A DNA stretch of 8,171 bases, from contig CAYMLQ010000283.1 in NCBI GenBank assembly GCA_964390795.1, positions 1-8,171 on the forward strand, read 5' to 3'. The stretch is from CAYMLQ01 sp964390795. Lineage in GTDB: Bacteria; Verrucomicrobiota; Kiritimatiellia; RFP12; UBA1067. Positions 1 through 6,079 of this stretch are shown one piece after another. Within the stretch, counting starts at the first letter, position 1; every line of letters starts with the position of its first letter. The position numbers and the translations under genes were made by a program. The notes under the pieces are model-generated. The model saw only the letters and a program-made list of their open reading frames with translations, made no database searches and was not told the DNA's origin.

Positions 1-27
1 CAATGTGCGCGAATGGAACGCAGCGTA

Positions 28-57
28 TTGATTCGCGATATTCGCGTGATTCGTGTG
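28..57. repeat. short degenerate tandem repeat, ATTCGCG-like units
   Basis: Three imperfect copies of an ATTCGCG/ATTCGTG unit spaced 8-10 nt apart (near 31, 40 and 50) lie in non-coding sequence next to a larger inverted repeat. They look like a worn intergenic repeat. No function can be assigned. Confidence 0.4.
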
Positions 58-91
58 CAAATAAGATAAGCTCATTCGCATCTCATTTTGA

Positions 92-163
92 CGGCTCAGC
101 ACAGCTTCGCCCTCCAGTTCTCAAGCGAATCCGCAGGTTGGAGGGCGAGGCTGTGCCGAGCCG
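92..163. repeat. inverted repeat, 25-bp arms, downstream of the last minus-strand gene
   Basis: Arm 92-116 (CGGCTC, GCACAGC, TCGCCCTCCA) pairs with arm 139-163 (TGGAGGGCGA, GCTGTGC, GAGCCG). There is one A/C mismatch (98/157) and one T-G wobble (106/149); the loop is 22 nt. It lies 80 nt past the stop codon of the gene ending at 243 and could fold at the 3' end of that transcript. There is no T-run after the hairpin on either strand, so a classical intrinsic terminator is unlikely. A dispersed palindromic (REP/MITE-type) element is more likely. Confidence 0.7.
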
Positions 164-242
164 CCGCCACAAGATATTAACTGCATATCCAGTTCACTTT
201 ATTAGGGCTGGCCTGAAGACACTTCGTTTTGTCGCTACGCTC

Positions 243-545
243 TTAGAACTTGCCACTTTCGATCAGGCTACGTAGTTCCGCCGAGGTCATTCCGCCATAC
301 CGCCGGTACATTTCAATTGTGTTCGAGGACGCGTTTGCGGGCTCATTCACTCCAGCAACAGATTTGTAGTTGCTCACCTTTGCGCTGAGATTGCCAACGG
401 CAAGACCCGAGATTTCCTTAAGTTTCCTGCAGAGTTCACTTTGTCTGCCTCGCGGGAACCCTTCTTCTTCAAGCGTCTTGAAGATAGCCAAACAACGAAG
501 CTCCATTTCGTCATTCCACATTGAATCTTGCCGATAAGTGGTCAT
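243..545 (-). CDS. small protein resembling the N-terminal domain of HNH/restriction nucleases
   Basis: A 100-residue soluble protein. The frame is open from an ATG at 560, but the ATG at 545 is preferred because AAGGAG (551-556) sits 5 nt upstream of it. Residues 10-30 hold a Trp followed by an acidic helix (W10, then NDEMELRCLAIF). Residues 37-66 contain LCRKL and then LSAKVSNYKSVAG, and 69-82 contain PANASSNTIEMYRRY. From memory, this Trp/acidic helix followed by a 'K/R-x-x-N-[FY]-x-S-[LV]' segment resembles the helical domain that precedes HNH or other restriction nuclease domains, where it probably binds DNA; here it stands alone. It begins 25 nt after the stop of the HTH-like gene at 571-795, so the two are probably cotranscribed. 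The C-terminus (LRSLIESGKF) holds no nuclease motif. The family assignment is a memory-based resemblance. Confidence 0.7.
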   Translation of the reverse strand: MTTYRQDSMWNDEMELRCLAIFKTLEEEGFPRGRQSELCRKLKEISGLAVGNLSAKVSNYKSVAGVNEPANASSNTIEMYRRYGGMTSAELRSLIESGKF

Positions 546-550
546 GAGTG

Positions 551-556
551 CTCCTT
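551..556 (-). promoter_or_regulatory. ribosome binding site AAGGAG
   Basis: AAGGAG on the minus strand, 5 nt before the ATG at 545. It lies inside the longer reading frame starting at 560 and therefore decides the start in favour of 545. Confidence 0.65.
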
Positions 557-570
557 CCATTCTTTGCAGC

Positions 571-795
571 TCATCTTGGCACGACCCACTGGGACAACTT
601 TACGCCTTTGCTAATTTCTGCATAGTATTTCTCTGAGATTCCTGCTGCTCTCGCAATCGCTTGCTTCGACTCGCCAGAGGCACGTATCTCATCGGCGTAC
701 GTAATGCCGAAGAGATGAATCATTACAACCTTCTCACCGGCACCGGCACCGCGATACATTTGGCGGAGTTTCTCGCCGAGTTCCTGAAGTGTCAT
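571..795 (-). CDS. small HTH-like domain protein
   Basis: A 74-residue protein starting with ATG at 795, preceded by AAAGGA about 7 nt upstream. The N-terminal part (TLQELGEKLRQMY, 2-14) is amphipathic and is followed by a hydrophobic core segment VVMIHLFGITYADEI (23-37). Residues 43-69 look like a helix-turn-helix: SKQAIARAAGISEKYY, then AEISKGVKLSQW. I recognise it as one of a widespread family of roughly 75-residue stand-alone HTH-like proteins ('...MIHLFGIKYADEI...'), usually annotated as HTH-like domain proteins of unknown role; length and ends fit that family. It probably binds DNA. It lies 75 nt after the long FGE-like gene and 25 nt before the next small gene, and could be read with either. 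No dedicated promoter was found. Confidence 0.8.
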   Translation of the reverse strand: MTLQELGEKLRQMYRGAGAGEKVVMIHLFGITYADEIRASGESKQAIARAAGISEKYYAEISKGVKLSQWVVPR

Positions 796-870
796 TTGAT
801 GTTCCTTTGCTTGACGCCCAACATGAGCGGTTTCCGTTCCTCACATATTCCCAAGTTAATCGCTATTGCG

Positions 871-3825
871 CTAGGGCAGGCTCCTGGCGGCGCGGAAGCC
901 GACACTGCTGTACCGGTCGACAGGAGAATGGTAGCCGCGATACGCCGACCGGCAGTAGTTCGCGTCGCCGTCCCAACCTCCGCCCCTTTGCACACGTTCC
1001 GACCCTTCTAATCCAGGATACCAGTCGAAGCACCACTCCCACACGTTGCCGCTCATGTCGTACAACCCCAGCTCATTCGACGCCTTTGTACCCACGGTTT
1101 TGTCACCGTCAGAAGAATTGTCCCAATACCAACCCACCGCGTTCAAGTCGTTGCCGCCGCTGTACTCGTAACCGAGGCTCTTCATGCCGCCGCGAGCTGC
1201 AAACTCCCATTCGGCGTCCGTCGGCAGGCGGTAGCCGTCGGCGGCGGCGTTCACGTACGGGTAGAGGACGTTCGCTGTCTTGTAGACCAATGTAAGGCCT
1301 TCGTCCGTATAGTACACCGGCGTGCGGCCTTCCATCTGACTGCGGGCGTTGCACCACTTCACGCAGTTGTACCAGTTCACCCATTGCACCGGATGGTTCG
1401 TCGCGCTGCCCGCGCCGGCGCTCCCGATGTCGTAGCCGTTCGTCGCAGACCAGTCCCGCACCGTCTGCCACTCGGCCCACGTGACCTCGCACCTGCCGAT
1501 GCAGAAGGACGCGACCGTGATCGCTCCGTTACCGATGTCCGGCAGCGATCCGCCCTGAACCAGCACCATGTCGGAAGGTATTGACGGTATCTCAAGCCCT
1601 CCCCGCATCCGGTAGAAACAGGACTGCTGCCCGGCATTCGGAACCACCGTCGCCAGGAACCGGAAAACGCCGTTGGTCTCCCCCTGCTCCTGCGGCACGA
1701 CGGCCATGGGCGCCCAGCCCGACTCGCTAAGCGTGGCGTTGCTGTAGACCGTATACGGAATCCCGCGCTCGCCCAGGAAACTGATCCCGAAGAGTCCGCC
1801 GGCGGCGGCGACCGCGTGGATATCCGGCGAGATCACCGGATCAGGCGCGTCACCCGTCCACACGATATCGTCCACCCAGCCCGCGTCGGTGCTGCTGGCA
1901 TTCGACCCGTTCTTGGCATACTCCCAGCGTAGCGTGTGCGTACCCGCGCCCTCGACTCTGTTTGTGACCTGCGCCCACGGCCCCTTCGTGCCTGAAATGG
2001 CATTGACCGGCACGCCGTCCACAATGAACTTCAGGTAGTCGGCGCTGCCTTCGCTCGACACCCTCCACCAGAACGTGACCGTGCCGCTGCCGGATACGGC
2101 GGTCTCGAACGCCGCGAAGCCGTTGTCCGGCACGATGCCCGCGCCGCCGAGCCTCAACGCGGGCGTTCCCGAAGGCGACGCAGCCCCCACGTCCGCCGTC
2201 ACCCCGCCTGTCGTGCCGGCGACCGTGAACGTGCGCCCGTAACAGCCCGCGACTCGCGAGATTGAATCCCGGTAAGTGGCTGTCAGGGTTGCGGGACGGG
2301 TTGGAATAGTCAGAGAGGTTGCTGGCGCATAAGCATTGGCCAGCAAATCCGTGGCATCGCCCGTCCAGACGGCGAACTCCTTGTAGAGCGGATCGGGATC
2401 GGCGGTCACTGCCGCTGTTGAGCCCTCGGGATACCAGCCCCCGCCCATGCCAGCATTGACCGTGAGAGGCACGCTGTACAGCGACGTGAGCGAAAGCGCT
2501 TCTCCGGCGATAAAGACCGTTGTCGTGGGCGCGTTAACATCCGCCACTTGATTTGTCGTTCCGGCCCAGCGATAAAAGCGTTTGCCCTCATAAACGGCCG
2601 CCGTCAGATCAAGCTGCGTTCCATAGGCATACGAGCCGTTGCCAAGTCCGCCGCTCACCTCGACTGTGTAGAGAATCGGTTTGAACGTGGCCGTTATTGT
2701 GATGCCCGTCCCCTGTACTGTAAGAATCGTATTCGCCGATAAAACAGCGGATATACAGTTGGTATTGCCCGTCCAGCGATCAAACGCGTAGTGCGCAGGC
2801 GGCGTGTCCGCCGTGATGGTCACCACCGCGCCGTTGGTGTAAGCGCCGCTGCCCGTGCCGCTGTTGACCGTGATGGGGTACAAGATCGGTTTGTATGTGG
2901 CGGTTACAACCGTTGCCGATCCAAGCATGACGAGCGCCGTGGATGGGGCGAACACATCAGCAACGCCGTTGGTGTTGCCCGTCCAACGGTCGAAAGTGAA
3001 ATATTGTGGCGGCGCGTCGGCGGTAATCGTGACTGACGCGCCATTCGTGTAAGCGCCGTCACCGCTCCCGTTTCCAACCGTAAGGGAGTAGAGAATCGCC
3101 TTGTACGTGGCCGTCACGGTCGCCTCACCGGACGGCATGCGCATGGCCGTACTTGACGCGAACACATCGGACACCGTATTGGTGTCGCCTGTCCAGCGGT
3201 CGAAGGTGAAATACTGCGTCGGTGCGTCGGCCGTGACGGTCACCACCGTGCCGTTGGTGTACGCGCCGTCACCGGCGCCTCCGTCCACCGTCAGCGCGTA
3301 GAACGGCGACCAGCTTGCGGCATCGATCCAGCCGCAGTCGGAACCCACATAGTCGCCGTAGGGGTCTTTCTCGTACTCCCAGCGGAAGGCGTGGACGGCG
3401 TCGGAAGCGCCATTAATGGTCATGAAGACCCGGCTCCAGCCGCCGGTCGATCCCGAGATCCGGTTGGTCGCTGCGCCGCCGACCTCAAAAAAACGCAGCC
3501 AGTCGAAATCCGCCTCGCTCGACACCTTCCAGTCGAACGCCAGCACGCCCGAGCCCGTGACCGCCCACTCGATTCCGGCCATCTCACCGTCCGCCAGCAG
3601 ACCGACACCGCCGAGTTTGACCGACTCGCCGCCGTCACCGGAATTGTCGGCCGCAACTTGGACCGCGTTGGTGATCCCGACAGGCACCACGGAAAGGCCG
3701 ACCGCCAGATAGGACGGCGACAAGTCATATACAGCGGCCGGCGAAATGTCGGAAGCGCTCCCCGCCGTCAGTGGCAGTACCCATCCCAACGACATTGCGC
3801 CGCACATCTTGAAAATGGCTCTCAT
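871..3825 (-). CDS. secreted multi-domain protein: lectin-like modules, five InlB-type repeats, FGE/SUMF1-like domain
   Basis: 984 residues from the ATG at 3825, which has GGGAG (3835-3839) 9 nt upstream; an ATG two codons earlier (3831) is too close to that site. Signal peptide 1-24 (MRAIFKMCGAMSLGWVLPL, then TAGSA). Order: beta-sandwich, lectin-like module, about 34-175 (KVSSE...WEYEKD...DCGWID); five InlB-type repeats, about 176-518, the first three with an exact 70-residue period (AYTNG...FDRWTG); second lectin-like module, about 525-660 (RVSSEGSADYLKF...LRWEYAKN...GWVDD); a short beta module, about 666-739 (YTVYSNATLSESGW...CFYRM); FGE-sulfatase-type domain, about 750-984 (YRLPTDAEWEFAARGG, LYDMSGNVWEWCFDW, RGGGW, CRSAYR, GFRAARSLP). 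The protein ends with the FGE fold, with no anchor. The first catalytic Cys of true FGE is Gly953; the second is kept (Cys958). It is probably an extracellular or periplasmic binding protein rather than a sulfatase activator. Residues 952-975 look hypervariable. Confidence 0.9.
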   Translation of the reverse strand: MRAIFKMCGAMSLGWVLPLTAGSASDISPAAVYDLSPSYLAVGLSVVPVGITNAVQVAADNSGDGGESVKLGGVGLLADGEMAGIEWAVTGSGVLAFDWKVSSEADFDWLRFFEVGGAATNRISGSTGGWSRVFMTINGASDAVHAFRWEYEKDPYGDYVGSDCGWIDAASWSPFYALTVDGGAGDGAYTNGTVVTVTADAPTQYFTFDRWTGDTNTVSDVFASSTAMRMPSGEATVTATYKAILYSLTVGNGSGDGAYTNGASVTITADAPPQYFTFDRWTGNTNGVADVFAPSTALVMLGSATVVTATYKPILYPITVNSGTGSGAYTNGAVVTITADTPPAHYAFDRWTGNTNCISAVLSANTILTVQGTGITITATFKPILYTVEVSGGLGNGSYAYGTQLDLTAAVYEGKRFYRWAGTTNQVADVNAPTTTVFIAGEALSLTSLYSVPLTVNAGMGGGWYPEGSTAAVTADPDPLYKEFAVWTGDATDLLANAYAPATSLTIPTRPATLTATYRDSISRVAGCYGRTFTVAGTTGGVTADVGAASPSGTPALRLGGAGIVPDNGFAAFETAVSGSGTVTFWWRVSSEGSADYLKFIVDGVPVNAISGTKGPWAQVTNRVEGAGTHTLRWEYAKNGSNASSTDAGWVDDIVWTGDAPDPVISPDIHAVAAAGGLFGISFLGERGIPYTVYSNATLSESGWAPMAVVPQEQGETNGVFRFLATVVPNAGQQSCFYRMRGGLEIPSIPSDMVLVQGGSLPDIGNGAITVASFCIGRCEVTWAEWQTVRDWSATNGYDIGSAGAGSATNHPVQWVNWYNCVKWCNARSQMEGRTPVYYTDEGLTLVYKTANVLYPYVNAAADGYRLPTDAEWEFAARGGMKSLGYEYSGGNDLNAVGWYWDNSSDGDKTVGTKASNELGLYDMSGNVWEWCFDWYPGLEGSERVQRGGGWDGDANYCRSAYRGYHSPVDRYSSVGFRAARSLP
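882..981 (-). other. candidate hypervariable 3' end of the long FGE-like gene
   Basis: Codons from Trp951 (973-975) to the GFR motif. Compared with the equivalent region of the second FGE-like gene (4064-4163), 16 of 24 residues differ. In this copy the 16 differing codons are 12 NNC and 4 NNT; none ends in A or G. The block 882-902 just after it is identical over 21 nt to 4064-4084. This is the layout of a diversity-generating retroelement variable region, but no template repeat or reverse transcriptase is in the window. Confidence 0.35.
2272..3300 (-). repeat. tandem coding repeats, about 210-bp unit, five copies
   Basis: Units at about 3300-3091, 3090-2881 and 2880-2671 are each exactly 210 nt and clearly alike in DNA as well as protein. 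Units 4 (about 2670-2473) and 5 (about 2472-2272) are shorter and more divergent. They encode InlB B-type repeats. The high DNA similarity of the first three points to recent tandem duplication or gene conversion. Confidence 0.85.
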
Positions 3826-3834
3826 ATTCATGCG

Positions 3835-3839
3835 CTCCC
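3835..3839 (-). promoter_or_regulatory. ribosome binding site GGGAG
   Basis: GGGAG on the minus strand, 9 nt before the ATG at 3825 but only 3 nt before the ATG at 3831. It favours the shorter form, which begins MRAIFK. Confidence 0.55.
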
Positions 3840-3889
3840 TTTCACCTGTTCATTCTGCAGCAATTTCAAAAAACGTCCGTGACACGCGC

Positions 3890-3925
3890 AAAAGCGGCGT
3901 CGCGCGGGATACCGCTTGCCGCCGC
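3890..3925 (-). terminator. probable intrinsic terminator after the 430-residue FGE-like gene
   Basis: An outer stem GCGGCG (3894-3899) pairs with CGCCGC (3920-3925), and an inner GCGG/CCGC stem closes on a GATA loop. On the minus strand the hairpin is followed at once by TTTT (complement of 3890-3893). It lies about 130 nt past the stop at 4053 and about 65 nt before the next start, so it would separate the two FGE-like genes. Its GC-rich arms flanked by A/T also resemble intergenic palindromic repeats, so it may be a repeat serving as a terminator. Confidence 0.45.
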
Positions 3926-4019
3926 TCCAAAACCAGACTTCGCACGGGAGTCGTTCGCCTGCGCTACCGCGCGCTCCGCCTCCCGCTTTTCTTTGCGCTA
4001 CTGCGCCCTCCGTGTTTTC

Positions 4020-4037
4020 CTCCCCCGGCTGGGGGAG
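4020..4037. repeat. perfect 7-bp GC-rich hairpin
   Basis: CTCCCCC (4020-4026), loop GGCT, GGGGGAG (4031-4037), 16 nt past the stop of the gene at 4053. On the minus strand it is followed by GAAAAC rather than a T-run, so it may stabilise the 3' end of the mRNA or add to termination. It is not a classical terminator. Confidence 0.5.
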
Positions 4038-4052
4038 CGTCGCCGTGCCCGG

Positions 4053-5345
4053 TTATGGCAGAGTCCTGGCGGCGCGGAAGCCGAAGAAGTAGCTCCGGTA
4101 GTCCGGGAAGCCGTCGTAGCGGCGGGCGGAACGGCAGATGTCCGCGTTGCTGCGCCAGCTCCCGCCCCGAAACACGCGGAACGACCCCGAAGCCGCACCC
4201 GCCGGATCACTCGCCGTACCCGGATACTCCCCGTACCAGTCCAGGCACCACTCATACGCGTTGCCGTGCATGTCGTAGAGTCCCCATGCGTTCGGCAAAT
4301 ACGAGCCCGCCTTTGCCGTCGCCACGCTGGTGTTCCCGCCCTGCGTGCTTGTTGCACTCCCGCCGTTGTACCAGTACCGCCCCACCGCGGCCATGTTCGC
4401 GTCGTTGCCAGTGCTTGTCAGATTCTTGCCGCTGTTCAACGCCGTCGTTGTCCCCGACCGGCAAGCGTATTCCCACTGCGACTCGGTCGGCAGGTCGAAG
4501 GTCGCCAGACCGGTCTTGGCCCGCAGCTTGCCCATGAAGGAAGCCGCATTGACCCCGCTGTTCGCGGGCCAGTCCGTCGCTGGATCATCGCTGTTCGCCG
4601 GGTTTTCCCGGATGTCGTAGTAGCTCACCTGCTCAACCGGCCGACTGGCGTAATAGGTGGCATTGTTGAAATAACTCGGCCGGTTGCCCATCACCAGTTC
4701 CCACTGCCGCTGCGTCACCTCGAAGACACCAAGGTAGAAATCCTTGGTCAGCGTTACCGTGTGCTGAGTCTCTTCAGAACCCTGCCCCAGTTCGCCCTCC
4801 GGGCTGCCCATGGTGAAGCTCCCTTTCGGGATCAGCCGCATCAGCAGCCTGTCAGTCTTGTAGGCGTCGCTGTTCACGCCGCCTGGCACTGCGTTGCTCG
4901 TGGCATAGTACGTCACCGGATAACTCGTGGCCGCCGTGCCGCCGGACAGGTTGATGAACATATAAAGCGGAGGAGCAGGAGTGTCATCCGCTGTGATCTT
5001 GGCTGTTACGGAAGGGAATAACTGGGCCGGCAGCTCGCGGCTGCCCTGCCAGACAATTGTCTTCCCCGTTCCGGGCGACACGGCGAATGCCCCCACCGCG
5101 CCGGTCAAGTTGCTGGAGGCAGCCTCGAACCACGACACTCCGTTGTTCGTGGAGATGGAGACCATGACGGAAAGAACGGAAGAATCGGCATCAGCCAGAT
5201 CGTAGGTGATGTCGAACAGCCCCGTCCCCGCGCGCTGCGCCGCCCGCACGTTCGACACGACCGGGTCGGCGGCGAGGGTCGCCAGCCCGACACACGCCAC
5301 AATTCCGGCACACACGAGATCCAACCAACGCTTACACGAACGCAT
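4053..5345 (-). CDS. secreted FGE/SUMF1-like domain protein
   Basis: 430 residues from the ATG at 5345, with AAGGAG (5355-5360) 9 nt upstream. Signal peptide 1-26 (MRSCKRWLDLVCAG, then IVACVGLATLAA). A beta-sandwich module spans about 27-120 (VSNVRAAQRAGTGLFDITYD, then STNNGVSW, KTIVWQGSRELPAQLF), of a type that often precedes FGE-like domains in PVC bacteria. The FGE-sulfatase-type domain spans about 165-430: LIPKGSFTMGSPEGE, FEVTQRQWELVMGN, RPVEQVSYYD, FDLPTESQWEYACRSGT, LYDMHGNAYEWCLDWYG, RVFRGGSW, CRSARR, GFRAARTLP. Of the Cys pair used by real FGE to oxidise a sulfatase Cys, the first is Ser399; only Cys404 is kept. No sulfatase gene is near. It is therefore more likely a secreted binding protein with the FGE (C-type-lectin-like) fold. 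It ends exactly at the fold, and residues 398-421 look hypervariable. Confidence 0.9.
   Translation of the reverse strand: MRSCKRWLDLVCAGIVACVGLATLAADPVVSNVRAAQRAGTGLFDITYDLADADSSVLSVMVSISTNNGVSWFEAASSNLTGAVGAFAVSPGTGKTIVWQGSRELPAQLFPSVTAKITADDTPAPPLYMFINLSGGTAATSYPVTYYATSNAVPGGVNSDAYKTDRLLMRLIPKGSFTMGSPEGELGQGSEETQHTVTLTKDFYLGVFEVTQRQWELVMGNRPSYFNNATYYASRPVEQVSYYDIRENPANSDDPATDWPANSGVNAASFMGKLRAKTGLATFDLPTESQWEYACRSGTTTALNSGKNLTSTGNDANMAAVGRYWYNGGSATSTQGGNTSVATAKAGSYLPNAWGLYDMHGNAYEWCLDWYGEYPGTASDPAGAASGSFRVFRGGSWRSNADICRSARRYDGFPDYRSYFFGFRAARTLP
4064..4163 (-). other. candidate hypervariable 3' end of the 430-residue FGE-like gene
   Basis: Runs from just before Trp397 (4155-4157) to past the GFR motif. 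In the 24 codons 398-421, all 16 that encode a residue different from the long FGE-like protein end in C (CGC, AGC, AAC, GAC, ATC, TAC, GGC, TTC), as expected if AAC codons of a template had been mutated at the two adenines. Fixed residues between them (A, C, R, S, A, R, P, R) include GCG, CGT, CCG and CGG codons. Then come 21 nt identical to the end of the other gene. Strong C-ending codon bias is the alternative explanation. Confidence 0.4.
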
Positions 5346-5354
5346 ACCTGAGTG

Positions 5355-5384
5355 CTCCTTGTTGTACCTGTATGTGCAAGTATA
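5355..5384 (-). promoter_or_regulatory. ribosome binding site AAGGAG and possible -10 box TATACT
   Basis: AAGGAG (5355-5360) lies 9 nt before the ATG at 5345. Upstream, TATACT (5379-5384, minus strand) is a good -10 hexamer and would start transcription near 5372, giving a leader of under 30 nt. No good -35 box is seen 16-18 nt upstream, so the promoter part is weak or activator-dependent. The inverted-repeat element begins about 35 nt further upstream. Confidence 0.35.
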
Positions 5385-5418
5385 CGCCTTCCGACGGAAC
5401 GAGGGCGAGTGATATTTT

Positions 5419-5685
5419 CGGGCGATTTCGCAATCGGTTGGCGGCAGGGGTGTTCGAGGAGTGAGCGTTGCTGGCGAGCCTGTGTCGCAAGCTCGGGAGC
5501 GGGGACACTCCTGTCCCCGAAAGGTCGGCCAAGCGTCGCTCCGCAGACGGTCGTCTCGTTGTATCCTGCGGCTCGGTGTTGCTCAACCGTTCACAACGGG
5601 GACAGGAGTGTCCCCGCTCCCAGCGCTACGCGCACACGACGCGCGTTCCTCAAACACCCCTGCCACCAACCGATTACGGGCGATT
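5419..5685. mobile_element. MITE-like inverted-repeat element with 9-bp flanking direct repeats
   Basis: The element is about 246 bp (5431-5676). The outer arm 5431-5460 matches the reverse complement of 5647-5676 at 27 of 30 positions. The inner part 5495-5519 matches the reverse complement of 5597-5621 over 25 of 25, and each copy is itself a hairpin (CGGGGACA, 4-nt loop, TGTCCCCG at 5500-5519 and 5597-5616). The 9-mer CGGGCGATT occurs at 5419-5427 and 5677-5685, just outside the arms, like a target-site duplication, although 3 extra nt stand between the left copy and its arm. There is no transposase inside; short open frames across it are by-products of the repeat. It looks like a non-autonomous element or a dispersed palindromic repeat inserted upstream of the 430-residue FGE-like gene. 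Confidence 0.65.
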
Positions 5686-6064
5686 CGTACTTTGCTTTTC
5701 GCTCACAGAGCTACGCTGAAATCCCTCGCAGAACGAGTCCGAAGCGATCACCCATGCAGACATGGTACCCTTTCGATCTTCACAGGACGGTACGTGAACT
5801 ACGGCCTGCGGCAGGCGCCGGGCGTATATTTCTGGACCAAGTGAAAACTGCCGAGGACGCGGGTCAGCGACCTCGTGGAACGCGGCACCGCCAGAAGATT
5901 GGCGGTAGCGGTCGGCAACACACGCATCCGCCTTCGCCAAGGCTATGGCGGGACAAGAGGGGCTTGGCGGCTCTGCAAGAACGGCACGGTATGCGCGGCG
6001 CGGCCTGACGTCTGGTTCACCCGCTCGGCGGGAGTCATACTTCGCGGTTAATACGGTCATTAGC
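5686..6064. other. non-coding stretch with small palindromes, possibly a decayed gene
   Basis: No credible gene was found. It holds a 7-bp hairpin ACCGCCA/TGGCGGT at 5887-5906 and a compound palindrome at 5928-5951 (CCGCC, TTC, GCC AA GGC, TAT, GGCGG), a pattern I recall as a common dispersed repeat in metagenomic bacterial genomes. A plus-strand frame interrupted near 5841 reads LPRTRVSDLVERGTARRLAV and later RPDVWFTRSAGVILRG. This may be a remnant of a coding sequence, but I do not recognise it. Confidence 0.4.
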
Positions 6065-6079
6065 ATAACCGCTGGTTAT
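6065..6079. repeat. small hairpin at the stop codon of the nuclease gene
   Basis: ATAACC (6065-6070), loop GCT, GGTTAT (6074-6079) overlaps the first base of the TAA stop (6079-6081 on the plus map). It is A/T-rich with no following T-run, so at most a weak 3' structure. Confidence 0.3.

Noticed and set aside
551..556. Identical 12-nt start context (AAGGAGCACTCA) before two different genes (545 and 5345)
   Set aside because: Dominated by a consensus Shine-Dalgarno; the rest is short enough to be coincidence, and the flanking sequence is not shared.
792..995. 67-codon minus-strand frame whose stop overlaps the HTH-like gene start (ATGA)
   Set aside because: Mostly a shifted frame of the FGE-like gene end. 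Only a short tail starting at an ATG near 825 (MLGVKQRNIK) lies in the intergenic gap, and it has no good Shine-Dalgarno.
3746..5021. Long plus-strand frames opposite the 430-residue FGE-like gene
   Set aside because: Antisense shadows of a high-GC gene: Arg/Pro/Ala-rich, no domain, no start signal, while the minus-strand gene has a signal peptide and a clear family match.
871..5345. A complete diversity-generating retroelement in the window
   Set aside because: No reverse transcriptase, accessory protein or template repeat is present; only target-like gene ends were seen.
5495..5621. Repeated hairpins as a possible CRISPR array
   Set aside because: Only two copies in inverted orientation with no regular spacers; they fit an inverted-repeat element.
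5352..6008. Long open frame on the plus strand (218 codons)
   Set aside because: It runs straight through the inverted-repeat element and small palindromes, has a low-complexity Arg/Ser/Pro-rich translation and no recognisable domain; an artefact of GC-rich repeats.
5674..6066. 130-codon minus-strand open frame between the nuclease and FGE-like genes
   Set aside because: It starts downstream of the nuclease stop without a convincing ribosome binding site and shows no domain; the region is palindromic repeat sequence.
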